Positions 1 to 7,149 of a stretch of DNA of 17,797 bases are shown here, one piece after another. Under the pieces are notes generated by a model that saw nothing but the letters and a program-made list of their open reading frames with translations, searched no databases and was not told the origin of the DNA. Source of the stretch: Spirochaetia bacterium (lineage in GTDB: Bacteria; Spirochaetota; Spirochaetia; Treponematales; Treponemataceae). The stretch covers positions 1 through 17,797 of the forward strand of contig CAAGIS010000025.1 in NCBI GenBank assembly GCA_900769985.1, read 5' to 3'. The translations under genes and the position numbers were made by a program. The first letter of the stretch is position 1. Each line of letters starts with the position of its first letter.

Positions 1-671
1 ACTTTTGCAAACATTCCTGCATTTATTCTTGAATCTTTTTTTGCAAAATGGAGAATTACTTCTTTAGTTCGGCTTGCTTTGTCAACGACAGGACTTACGC
101 GGCTTATAAACGCTTCAAACACAACATCAGGATAAGACTGAAGCGAAATGTCCGCCTTTAATCCGGTTTTTAATTCAGAAACATAACGCTCAGGAATTGA
201 TGCAGAAATCTGAAGGTTTTCAATATCGCCTATCATGACAATTTCTGTATTTGTAGAAACAGTCGTTCCGATTTTACTTGGAATCGAAAGAATACTTCCT
301 GAAATCGGGGCTTCAACAGGACTTAAAGCGTAGCGCGTTCCAGGTTCAGACGGATCGACTTTTGCAATTACATCGCCTTTATTGACATGGGAACCTAAAG
401 CAACATTCACTACTGCGATTTTTCCACCCATAGAAGGATAAACAGCAACAGCTCTCTGGGACTCAACTTCGCCGTTAGTCAGAACATAATCCTGAAGAAT
501 TTTTTCTTCTGCAAGTTCAGTGCGCACAGTCGGAACAGAAGCCGCTCGTTTTCGCTTTGCATTTGTAATAGATTTTTTTGAAGTCGCAGAAATTGCAAAA
601 ACAGAAATCAGCGTTACAGCCACTGCAATTATTATAATTAAAATACTCAAAGATTTTTTATTCATCTTCAT
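1..671 (-). CDS. RND efflux periplasmic adaptor (HlyD/AcrA/BesA-like), C-terminus cut by window edge
   Basis: Translated from the reverse strand, this gives 223 complete codons with no stop before the window edge. Residues 8-29 form one hydrophobic N-terminal segment (inner-membrane anchor or signal peptide), followed by a basic stretch. A first lipoyl-like half lies at about 80-106 (motif GSHVNKGDVIAKVD), a second at about 117-147 (APISGSILSIPSKIGTTV), and a beta-barrel portion follows (ENLQISASIPERYVSELKTG). In AcrA-type adaptors the two lipoyl halves are separated by a long alpha-helical hairpin; here only about 11 residues separate them. Family knowledge: Borrelia BesA also lacks this hairpin. 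The role is to bridge an inner-membrane pump and the TolC channel. I chose ATG 671 because GGAGG sits 9 nt upstream; a second ATG at 665 is too far from it. The gene lies 17 bp downstream of the TolC gene, so the two are probably co-transcribed, and an RND pump gene is expected beyond the left edge (inference). Confidence 0.85.
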   Translation of the reverse strand, partial: MKMNKKSLSILIIIIAVAVTLISVFAISATSKKSITNAKRKRAASVPTVRTELAEEKILQDYVLTNGEVESQRAVAVYPSMGGKIAVVNVALGSHVNKGDVIAKVDPSEPGTRYALSPVEAPISGSILSIPSKIGTTVSTNTEIVMIGDIENLQISASIPERYVSELKTGLKADISLQSYPDVVFEAFISRVSPVVDKASRTKEVILHFAKKDSRINAGMFAK

Positions 672-688
672 TAAAAGCATCCTCCGTT

Positions 689-1987
689 TTACTCATTTGA
701 AAGTTTTAAAATCGTACCGAAATCAAGGCCCAAAAGATATTCCGTGTCTAAAAGAGTTTCAAGCAGAGTTTTTGCCTGACTGCTCAGTGTGATTTCGGCA
801 TTAGTAACATTATCGACTGCATTCTGAAGCGTAAGAAAATCAGTCTTACCGTAATTGTACGCTTTTTCTGTCATCTCGTAAGTCTTTTTTGCAAGTTCGA
901 CATTCTGTTTTGAAACTTCAAGCATCGCAATAATCTGTTCAATTTTTCTGATATAATTGTCAGTGCTTACTTTTATCGAAGTCTCGGCATCCTGAAGTTT
1001 TAGCCTTGCAGAGTCAAGATTTTTTTTCAAAGTATTTATAGAAACAGCGCTCTGCGACCATGGCAGATAAGAGTCAAGAGGAATCGAAACACCGATAGAA
1101 AAACTGTTTGTCGTCGTCCAGTCAGAAGAGTCGACGTTCATCGTCTTGCCGTATTTATAAGAGCCAGTAATCGTAGGACCGTAAGCAGAAAAGCGCTGAG
1201 CAAGAAGATTGTTTTTTGCAATTTCAACTGCATTCATCGCAGCCTGAATGTCAGGAGCCGGCTTGTCTTTTTCCGGCAGTTTTATTGATTTCAAGTCAAG
1301 GAATTTATCAAGCGAACCATCAAGTTTTATAATGTCGTCCTGTGGAATTCCTAAGATTTGCTTAAAAAGTTGGTAATTATTTATAAGGTCAATTCTGGCT
1401 TCTTCTACGGCAGGCTTTTTCTGTTCGTAATTCACCTGACTTGTCATGACGTCAAGTTCGCTTATTTTTCCGCTACGGAATTTTGCAAGGTTCTGCTCGT
1501 AATTTTTTTTTGCAGTTTCAAGATTTTGTTTCTGGAACATATAGTAATCGTTTTTATAAATCAAACCGTAAAAGGCTTTCCATACGTTCAACTCAATCTG
1601 CTTTACAGCCTGCTGGTAAGTCAAAATTCCGTTTTCGTAATTAAGTTTTGCACCTTTTATAGAACTGTAAAGATTAGTCGAAAGTGTCAGACCGACAGAC
1701 CCGGAAACTCCAAAACTTTTTACGTCCTGCAAAAAGTTGTCAGAATAAGAAGCCTCGCCTTTTAAAGTCGGACTTACACTGTTCCATGAAAAAGAATTTT
1801 TCAGTTTTAAATCTTCTAAAGTATTTTGCTGAACTTTAATGGAAATGTTATTTTCCCTCGCAAGAACAATGCAATCTTCAAGCGACAAAACTGTTTCTTT
1901 TCCAGTTTGTGTATTTCCTTCGGAAAAAACATTTCCTACAAAAATAGAAATAATCAGGAATACAAATAAAAATTTTTCTGTCTTCAC
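689..1987 (-). CDS. TolC-like outer-membrane efflux channel
   Basis: The 432-residue product begins with a clear signal peptide (about residues 1-22, KFLFVFLIISIFVGNVFS). Two repeated OEP-type halves follow, rich in long amphipathic helices, for example VWKAFYGLIYKNDYYMFQKQ and the C-terminal QNVELAKKTYEMTEKAYNYGKTD. The YxxGKxD/LTLQNA pattern near the end is typical of TolC family proteins. The role is a trimeric outer-membrane exit duct for an efflux pump. The start is GTG at 1987: GGAAG (1998-1994) is 6 nt upstream, and the nearby ATG is out of frame. The downstream neighbour is the periplasmic adaptor, giving a channel-adaptor order like Borrelia besC-besA. The substrate cannot be told from sequence. 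Confidence 0.9.
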   Translation of the reverse strand: MKTEKFLFVFLIISIFVGNVFSEGNTQTGKETVLSLEDCIVLARENNISIKVQQNTLEDLKLKNSFSWNSVSPTLKGEASYSDNFLQDVKSFGVSGSVGLTLSTNLYSSIKGAKLNYENGILTYQQAVKQIELNVWKAFYGLIYKNDYYMFQKQNLETAKKNYEQNLAKFRSGKISELDVMTSQVNYEQKKPAVEEARIDLINNYQLFKQILGIPQDDIIKLDGSLDKFLDLKSIKLPEKDKPAPDIQAAMNAVEIAKNNLLAQRFSAYGPTITGSYKYGKTMNVDSSDWTTTNSFSIGVSIPLDSYLPWSQSAVSINTLKKNLDSARLKLQDAETSIKVSTDNYIRKIEQIIAMLEVSKQNVELAKKTYEMTEKAYNYGKTDFLTLQNAVDNVTNAEITLSSQAKTLLETLLDTEYLLGLDFGTILKLSNE

Positions 1988-2023
1988 AATTTACTTCCAT
2001 CTGAATAAGTTTAGTCTTAATTT

Positions 2024-2052
2024 ATTATAATGCGCATTTAATAAATTGACAC
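2024..2052 (-). promoter_or_regulatory. Candidate promoter of the efflux operon
   Basis: On the minus strand a perfect TATAAT lies at 2029-2024. Only a weak -35 (GTGTCA, 2052-2047) is found at a 17-bp spacing. Transcription would start near 2017, leaving a leader of about 30 nt that contains the GGAAG ribosome-binding site used by the GTG start at 1987. The -10 is good and the -35 poor, so this is a moderate call. Confidence 0.4.
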
Positions 2053-2211
2053 TTAATAAATGAAAATCGCAAAAAAAAAGTTACAGCATTGTATTAAATT
2101 TACTTAGATTTAACAAACTTTTATTTGCAATAAGTAACATTTTTTTTGTCATTTGCAACAATTTTTTTTAACCGTGCTCGTACCCGACCAAATAACAAAA
2201 CGCAAGTTTGT

Positions 2212-2240
2212 TTGACATGAAATTGTTACATTTGTATAAT
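2212..2240 (+). promoter_or_regulatory. Perfect-consensus sigma-70 promoter of ptsI
   Basis: TTGACA (2212-2217) and TATAAT (2235-2240) are separated by exactly 17 bp, matching the bacterial housekeeping consensus at all twelve positions. The ptsI ATG begins at 2248, only 7 bp after the -10 box, where transcription itself would be expected to begin. The transcript would therefore have little or no 5' leader. Confidence 0.85.
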
Positions 2241-2247
2241 AGAAGAA

Positions 2248-3951
2248 ATGAATATTTTTCTTGGCATTTCTGCGTCTCAAGGAATAAGCCTTGGCACAGC
2301 CTTTGTAATTCCTGAACAAATACAGCGAATAATTCCTCATTCAACTATAGCTTCTATAGAAGATGAATGGAACCGCTTTTTAACTGCCAAAGAAAAAATC
2401 TTCAACGAAATTCAGCAAAAACTTTCTTTAATAAGTTCTACCGAAAAGACAGACAAAATCCAGCGCGACCTTTTTGAAACTTACCTTCTCATGCTCGAAG
2501 ACCCTGTTTTTATAAAAGAACTTAAAACACAGCTTGAACTTGATTCTGTCAACATTGAACATATTTTAAACACAAAGACAGAAGAATACGCAGACCGTCT
2601 GAGAAATTCTGGAAACGACTACCTTACAGAAAGAGCGATTGACATTACTGACATTTTTGGCAGAGTACTTGATGAACTTTTAGGCGTAGAACATTTCAAT
2701 ATAGAAGAAATTCCTGACGGCGCCGTAATCATTGCAAAGTCAATAAATCCGTCTGACACAATGATTCTTTCAAAAAAGAAAATCGCAGGCATCGCTTTAG
2801 TCGAAGGCGGAATTTCAAGTCACGTTGCAATCCTTGCAAGAAGCTACGACATTCCAGCCGTTTTCGGACTTGAAAAAGTTACAAAAGAAATTCAGACTGG
2901 CGCACAGCTTATCGTAGACGGAACTGCCGGCGAAATTATCATCAACCCGGACGAACAGACTTTAAACGACTATACGATAAAAATTCAGAACGAAAAAAAA
3001 CACAAAGAGCAGATTATCCAGTTTAGGACAAAGCCGGCGCAGACAAAAGACGGAACTCCTTTTAAACTTTTTGCAAACATCGGAACTCCAGAAGAAGCAA
3101 AAATCGCAATGGAAGAAGGCGCTGACGGCATAGGACTTTTCAGGACAGAATTTCTTTTTATGGCAGATTCAAGCAAAGGCATGCATACGCGTTCGATGTC
3201 AGAAGAAGAACAGTTCCTTGCTTATAAAGAAGTACTTGAAACAATGAAAGGCAAACCCGTAACAATCAGAACACTTGATGCAGGCGGCGACAAGATAATT
3301 TCTGCAACAGATTTGCCTTATGAAATAGAAAACAATCCTATGATGGGGCTTAGGGCAATAAGGCTTTCTCTCCAGTTTCCGCAGCTTTTAAAAACACAGC
3401 TTCGGGCTTTGTACAGGGCAAGCGTTTACGGAAATTTAAAAATCATGCTTCCGCTTATTACTACGATTGAACAGGTTGTAAAATCAAAAGAAATTGCGCT
3501 GCAAGTTCAGGAAGAACTTGAATCAGAAAACATACCTTTTAAAAAAGATGTTCCTATCGGAATAATGATAGAAACCGCAGCCGCAGGAATTACTGCTGAC
3601 TGCCTTGCAAAAGTTTCTGACTTTTTTTCTATCGGAACAAACGATCTTACGCAATACACGCTTGGCGTTGACCGCGAAAATTTAAACGTTGCGCCGCTTT
3701 ACAATGAACTTCATCTTTCAGTATTGCGCCTGATTCAATTTACGATTGATGCAGCAAAAAAAGAAAACATACCGATTTCTGTCTGCGGAGAAATGGCAAG
3801 CAAATCTGACACTGCGATGATTCTTGCAGGAATGGGAATCAGGAATCTGAGTATGGGAGCTAGAAGAATTTCATGTATAAAAGAAGTTCTTGCAAACATT
3901 TCTATTAAAGAATTACAGGCAATCTCTTCAAAATCACTTAACAACCTTTAA
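2248..3951 (+). CDS. ptsI: Phosphoenolpyruvate-protein phosphotransferase (PTS enzyme I)
   Basis: The 567-residue product has normal enzyme I length (about 575). It transfers phosphate from PEP to its own histidine and then to HPr in the cytoplasm. The N-terminus (MNIFLGISASQGISLG) matches the usual enzyme I start, so the ATG at 2248 is the real start. The HPr-binding helical region is followed by the phospho-histidine site GGISSHVAILARS with His192. The PEP-binding barrel carries GADGIGLFRTEFLFM (about 291-305), PIGIMIETAAA (436-446), FFSIGTNDLTQYTLGVDREN (459-478) and the catalytic cysteine Cys513 in SVCGEMAS. All key residues are present, so the enzyme should be active. It heads a compact run with der, merR-like and rsm22-like genes. 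No sugar permease or HPr gene is in view, so a transport or a purely regulatory role cannot be separated here. Confidence 0.97.
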   Translation: MNIFLGISASQGISLGTAFVIPEQIQRIIPHSTIASIEDEWNRFLTAKEKIFNEIQQKLSLISSTEKTDKIQRDLFETYLLMLEDPVFIKELKTQLELDSVNIEHILNTKTEEYADRLRNSGNDYLTERAIDITDIFGRVLDELLGVEHFNIEEIPDGAVIIAKSINPSDTMILSKKKIAGIALVEGGISSHVAILARSYDIPAVFGLEKVTKEIQTGAQLIVDGTAGEIIINPDEQTLNDYTIKIQNEKKHKEQIIQFRTKPAQTKDGTPFKLFANIGTPEEAKIAMEEGADGIGLFRTEFLFMADSSKGMHTRSMSEEEQFLAYKEVLETMKGKPVTIRTLDAGGDKIISATDLPYEIENNPMMGLRAIRLSLQFPQLLKTQLRALYRASVYGNLKIMLPLITTIEQVVKSKEIALQVQEELESENIPFKKDVPIGIMIETAAAGITADCLAKVSDFFSIGTNDLTQYTLGVDRENLNVAPLYNELHLSVLRLIQFTIDAAKKENIPISVCGEMASKSDTAMILAGMGIRNLSMGARRISCIKEVLANISIKELQAISSKSLNNL

Positions 3952-3982
3952 TTTTCTCATTAAAATACTTACAGGTAGATTT

Positions 3983-5512
3983 ATGGCAAAAAAACGAAAA
4001 CCCGATTTTTCAAAACCAAAACCAGCTGCAAGCAAATCAAAAAAAGCTCTGTCTCATGCTGACGAAAATTCTCAAATTGAACTTACAGCAGGCGTTTTGT
4101 CTAATGCAGAAACCGATACACAGAAATTCAAATTTGACTCTTCAAAAAAATATATCAACACGCCGCTCATCGTAATTGCAGGCCGCCCGAATGTAGGCAA
4201 GTCGACACTGTTCAACAGATTTATGAAAAAGCGCGTTGCAATTACAGACCCGACTCCAGGCGTTACGCGCGACCCTGTCGAAGGCGATGCTTTTATACTC
4301 GGAAAACCAGTACACTTGATGGACACAGGCGGTTACAAATTAACACGCAACTACGGAACTATGGAAGCCGTCATGGACGATCTCGTCGTAGAAAAAACGC
4401 TTTCAAAATTAAAACAGGCAGACGTAATTTTACTCCTTCTTGAAGCAAATCAGATTACGCCGGAAGACGAAGAATTTATCCAGCAGCTCCGCCCGTTCTG
4501 GAATAAAGTCATTGCAGCCGTAAATAAAACTGAAGGCGGAAAAAATCAAGACTTCGCATTAAATTACATGAAATTCGGATTTAAAGAACTTCTGTTTATT
4601 TCTGCAGAACACGGCGACAGAATTCCTGAGCTGCAGGAAAAATTAATTGCCGCAATAGATTTTTCAAATGTTCAGGAAGAAGAAAACCAGGATACTCCGA
4701 TAAAAATTGCAATCCTCGGCAAACCTAATACAGGAAAGTCAACGCTTTCAAACAGACTCACACATTCTGAAGCATCCATCGTTTCTGACTATGCAGGAAC
4801 TACGCGCGATGTTGTCGAAGGTTCGTTCAAATACAACGGAAGAAATTTTACGATTCTTGACACGGCAGGAATAAGGCGAAAAGCAAAAGTAACGGAAAAT
4901 GTAGAATACTATTCCGTAAACAGGGCAATCAAAACTCTTGATAAATGCGACATCGTTTTTTTAATGATTGATGCACAGGAAGGACTTGCCGAACAAGATA
5001 AAAAAATATGCTCGCTTGCTTATGAACAGGGACGCGGAATTATTTTCGTTTTGAACAAATGGGACACGCAGGAAAAAGGGCGCACTCCAATCAAAAAGGC
5101 AGAACAAAACATAAGGATTATGTTCGGTCATATGAATTACAGTCCTATACTCTGCATAAGTGCACTCGAAGGCGAAGGAATAAAACTGCTTTTAGACACG
5201 GCACTTGAATTATATTCTCAAGTTACAAGAAAAGTTTCTACTTCAGTTTTAAATACAGCGCTAAAAGACTGGCTTTTTAAGTATCCGCCCCCTGCAAGCA
5301 AAACTTCTCAGTTTAAAATCCGCTATATGGTACAGACAAGTACAAATCCAGTCAAATTTGCAATTTTTGCAAATCGTCCGGAAGTCGTACCGCTTACCTA
5401 CATTTCGTTTTTAAAAAACCGCATACGCGAAGATTTAGGATTTGATAAAATTCCAGTTCAGCTTGAACTAAAAGCAAGCCGCAAAAAATGGGAAGACCGG
5501 GATTTTGAATAG
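3983..5512 (+). CDS. der: Ribosome-assembly GTPase Der (EngA)
   Basis: A double-GTPase protein of 509 residues that acts in maturation of the 50S subunit. GTPase domain 1 (about 62-227) has GRPNVGKS (67-74), DTGG (114-117) and a G4 motif reading NKTE (181-184) rather than NKxD. Domain 2 (about 240-412) has GKPNTGKS (246-253), DTAG (293-296), NKWD (358-361) and SALEGEG. The C-terminal KH-like domain (about 415-509) is complete. I start at ATG 3983, with AGGT 6 nt upstream and 31 bp after the ptsI stop. An in-frame ATG at 3890 would overlap ptsI by 62 bp and add a stretch unlike Der. Even so, residues 1-58 are a lysine/serine-rich extension before domain 1, which most Der proteins lack. The stop codon abuts the next start directly. 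Confidence 0.95.
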   Translation: MAKKRKPDFSKPKPAASKSKKALSHADENSQIELTAGVLSNAETDTQKFKFDSSKKYINTPLIVIAGRPNVGKSTLFNRFMKKRVAITDPTPGVTRDPVEGDAFILGKPVHLMDTGGYKLTRNYGTMEAVMDDLVVEKTLSKLKQADVILLLLEANQITPEDEEFIQQLRPFWNKVIAAVNKTEGGKNQDFALNYMKFGFKELLFISAEHGDRIPELQEKLIAAIDFSNVQEEENQDTPIKIAILGKPNTGKSTLSNRLTHSEASIVSDYAGTTRDVVEGSFKYNGRNFTILDTAGIRRKAKVTENVEYYSVNRAIKTLDKCDIVFLMIDAQEGLAEQDKKICSLAYEQGRGIIFVLNKWDTQEKGRTPIKKAEQNIRIMFGHMNYSPILCISALEGEGIKLLLDTALELYSQVTRKVSTSVLNTALKDWLFKYPPPASKTSQFKIRYMVQTSTNPVKFAIFANRPEVVPLTYISFLKNRIREDLGFDKIPVQLELKASRKKWEDRDFE

Positions 5513-5848
5513 ATGACAGGATATTCAATAGGACAAGTTGAAGAAATTACGGGAGTCAAAGCCCATATACTGCGCTACTGGGAAGAAGTTATACCTGGCT
5601 TTGCTCCAAGTAAAGATTTTGGCGGCAGGCGAATTTATTCGCAAAAAGAAATCGCCATAATCAACAGACTGAATTTTCTTATCAATAAAAAAAAGTTTAC
5701 GATTGAAGGTGCACGTAATCAGATTATTGCAGAGTCAGAAATAATTTCAGAAAACTATAATCTTATGGAAAATATTTATACAGCAAGACAAGAACTTACA
5801 GATGCATTGCTTACACTAAAAAAACACCGGGGAAATTATGAAAAGTAA
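5513..5848 (+). CDS. Small MerR-family transcriptional regulator
   Basis: The 111-residue product begins with a MerR-type winged helix-turn-helix (about residues 3-72): YSIGQVEEITGVKAHILRYWEE, then GGRRIYSQKEIAIINRLNFL. The following helix (about 75-108) looks like the dimerising coiled coil. No C-terminal ligand or metal-binding domain and no conserved cysteines follow, so no effector can be assigned. The ATG follows the der stop with no gap; GGGA (5499-5502) lies inside der. The 3' end overlaps the next gene by 11 bp. Its place between two ribosome-assembly genes is notable, but its target is unknown. Confidence 0.85.
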   Translation: MTGYSIGQVEEITGVKAHILRYWEEVIPGFAPSKDFGGRRIYSQKEIAIINRLNFLINKKKFTIEGARNQIIAESEIISENYNLMENIYTARQELTDALLTLKKHRGNYEK

Positions 5849-7067
5849 TTCAAATTCAATTTTATCAGGTTCACTTTTTAATCCTCAAAAAATCCCTGAA
5901 GATGCAAAAGAAATTCTTGACAATTTTGATTCTCTCATTCAGGATAATCTTCCGCTCAACAGCAGGCAGATTTTAAAATTGCCTGAAGACATACGCCGCC
6001 TTTCGCACCTGCTCACTGACGAAAGGGATATGCGAAGGCTAAGCTATATGAACGACAAAACTTTTTTGTCTGCTTATGCACGCTATTTTATGTGGTGGAA
6101 CTTAACAAGGCTTTCGAGGCTTTTTTCAAATATCGACATTTCAAAAATCAACCTGCATGACAACGATATCTGCCTTGACATAGGGTCAGGTCCTTTAACA
6201 GTCGTAACTGCATTATGGCTGAGCCGCCCCGAACTCAGAAAAATAAAACTTGTCTGGTACTGTCTTGACTTGTCGCAAAGTTCTCTGTCACTCGGTGAAA
6301 ATTTATATCTATCTGTCGTTGCAAAAACAGTAAACCCGGAATTAAATGAGATTGAAAACCACTGGAAAATTGTCCGTGTAAAAGGCTCATTTGGAACTGC
6401 AATAAGACAGAAGGCAAAATTTATTTCATGCGCAAATATGTTTAACGAGGTTTTTCAGTCTGAATCACGACCGCTCGATTTTCTTGCAAAAAAATATTGC
6501 AATGACCTTGAAAAATACGCAGACAAAAAAACTTCGTTTTTAATTGTAGAACCTGGAGTTCCGCGCTCTGCAAGATTCATAAGCCTTTTGCGCGACTGTT
6601 TTATCAGAAAGGGATTTCAGATTATTGCACCTTGCAGTCATTGTGACACTTGCCCAATGGACGGAAGGCTTTTAAAAGGTCAGTATGCAAAAAAAGCTTC
6701 TGATTCAAACAGAACTGGAAAATGGTGCAACTTTACGTTCCCTGCAAAAAGCGCACCTGAAAAACTCCAGAAACTTTCTGCTGCAGCAAAACTGCCTAAA
6801 GAAAGGGCTGTTTTAAGTTTTGTTTTTTCAACGCAAGAAGAAGCCGCAAAAAACTTTCAGGACGAAAGTCATATTCTTTTAAGAATTGCAAGCGAACCGA
6901 TAAGGCTCGGCAAAAAGACAGGTTTTTATGCCTGTTCAAAACTCGGGCTTGTCCTGTACATTCCGAACAAATCCCAGCTCATTTTTTCAGGTGATTTAAT
7001 CAGCGTAGAAAAACCGGAAGGCGATTTTAAAAGGGATTTTAAAACAGGTGCAATTATAATCGAATAA
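5838..7067 (+). CDS. Rsm22/METTL17-family methyltransferase-like ribosome-assembly factor
   Basis: The 409-residue product has a SAM-binding-like motif CLDIGSGPLTVV (112-123) in a Rossmann-type region, then a cysteine cluster APCSHCDTCPM with Cys266, Cys269 and Cys272, and a later KWCNF with Cys297. Family knowledge: Rsm22 and its mitochondrial counterpart METTL17 bind the small ribosomal subunit and hold a [4Fe-4S] cluster on conserved cysteines; early annotations call them rRNA methyltransferases. The C-terminal part (about 325-409) looks like the beta-rich tail of the family. The start at ATG 5838 has GGGGA just upstream and overlaps the merR-like gene by 11 bp, so translation is probably coupled. 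Pairing with der fits ribosome assembly. Family assignment is by motif recognition, without a search. Confidence 0.8.
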   Translation: MKSNSNSILSGSLFNPQKIPEDAKEILDNFDSLIQDNLPLNSRQILKLPEDIRRLSHLLTDERDMRRLSYMNDKTFLSAYARYFMWWNLTRLSRLFSNIDISKINLHDNDICLDIGSGPLTVVTALWLSRPELRKIKLVWYCLDLSQSSLSLGENLYLSVVAKTVNPELNEIENHWKIVRVKGSFGTAIRQKAKFISCANMFNEVFQSESRPLDFLAKKYCNDLEKYADKKTSFLIVEPGVPRSARFISLLRDCFIRKGFQIIAPCSHCDTCPMDGRLLKGQYAKKASDSNRTGKWCNFTFPAKSAPEKLQKLSAAAKLPKERAVLSFVFSTQEEAAKNFQDESHILLRIASEPIRLGKKTGFYACSKLGLVLYIPNKSQLIFSGDLISVEKPEGDFKRDFKTGAIIIE

Positions 7068-7071
7068 TTGC
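7050..7071. terminator. AT-rich hairpin over the rsm22-like stop codon, possible weak terminator
   Basis: GCAATTAT (7050-7057) and ATAATTGC (7064-7071) form a perfect 8-bp stem with a 6-nt loop that includes the end of the coding region. The stem is AT-rich and no strong T run follows, so intrinsic termination would be weak. It is the only clear structure between the two convergent genes. Confidence 0.25.
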
Positions 7072-7149
7072 GTTTTGCATAATTTAATAATCACACCCGT
7101 TTTAATATTTTAACAGTCAAATAATTCTATAACCAATGCAGAAAAAAAA

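Larger units (their letters stand above)
1988..2247. other. Divergent intergenic region between the efflux operon and ptsI
   Basis: These 260 bp hold the two divergent promoters described separately and no convincing gene. There are several A/T tracts, including T8 runs near 2140 and 2161 about 21 bp apart (two helical turns), which could bend the DNA. The octamer ATTTGCAA occurs twice, at 2123 and 2151. A short dyad, AACAAA (2194-2199) with TTTGTT (2207-2212), touches the -35 of the ptsI promoter and could be an operator. I see no rho-independent terminator or tRNA. Confidence 0.6.

Noticed and set aside
2046..2051. Plus-strand TTGACA as a second ptsI promoter.
   Set aside because: No -10-like hexamer lies 16-18 bp downstream.
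3890..3982. Upstream in-frame start for der that would add 31 residues.
   Set aside because: It lies inside ptsI, encodes a stretch unlike Der proteins, and the ATG at 3983 has its own AGGT site.
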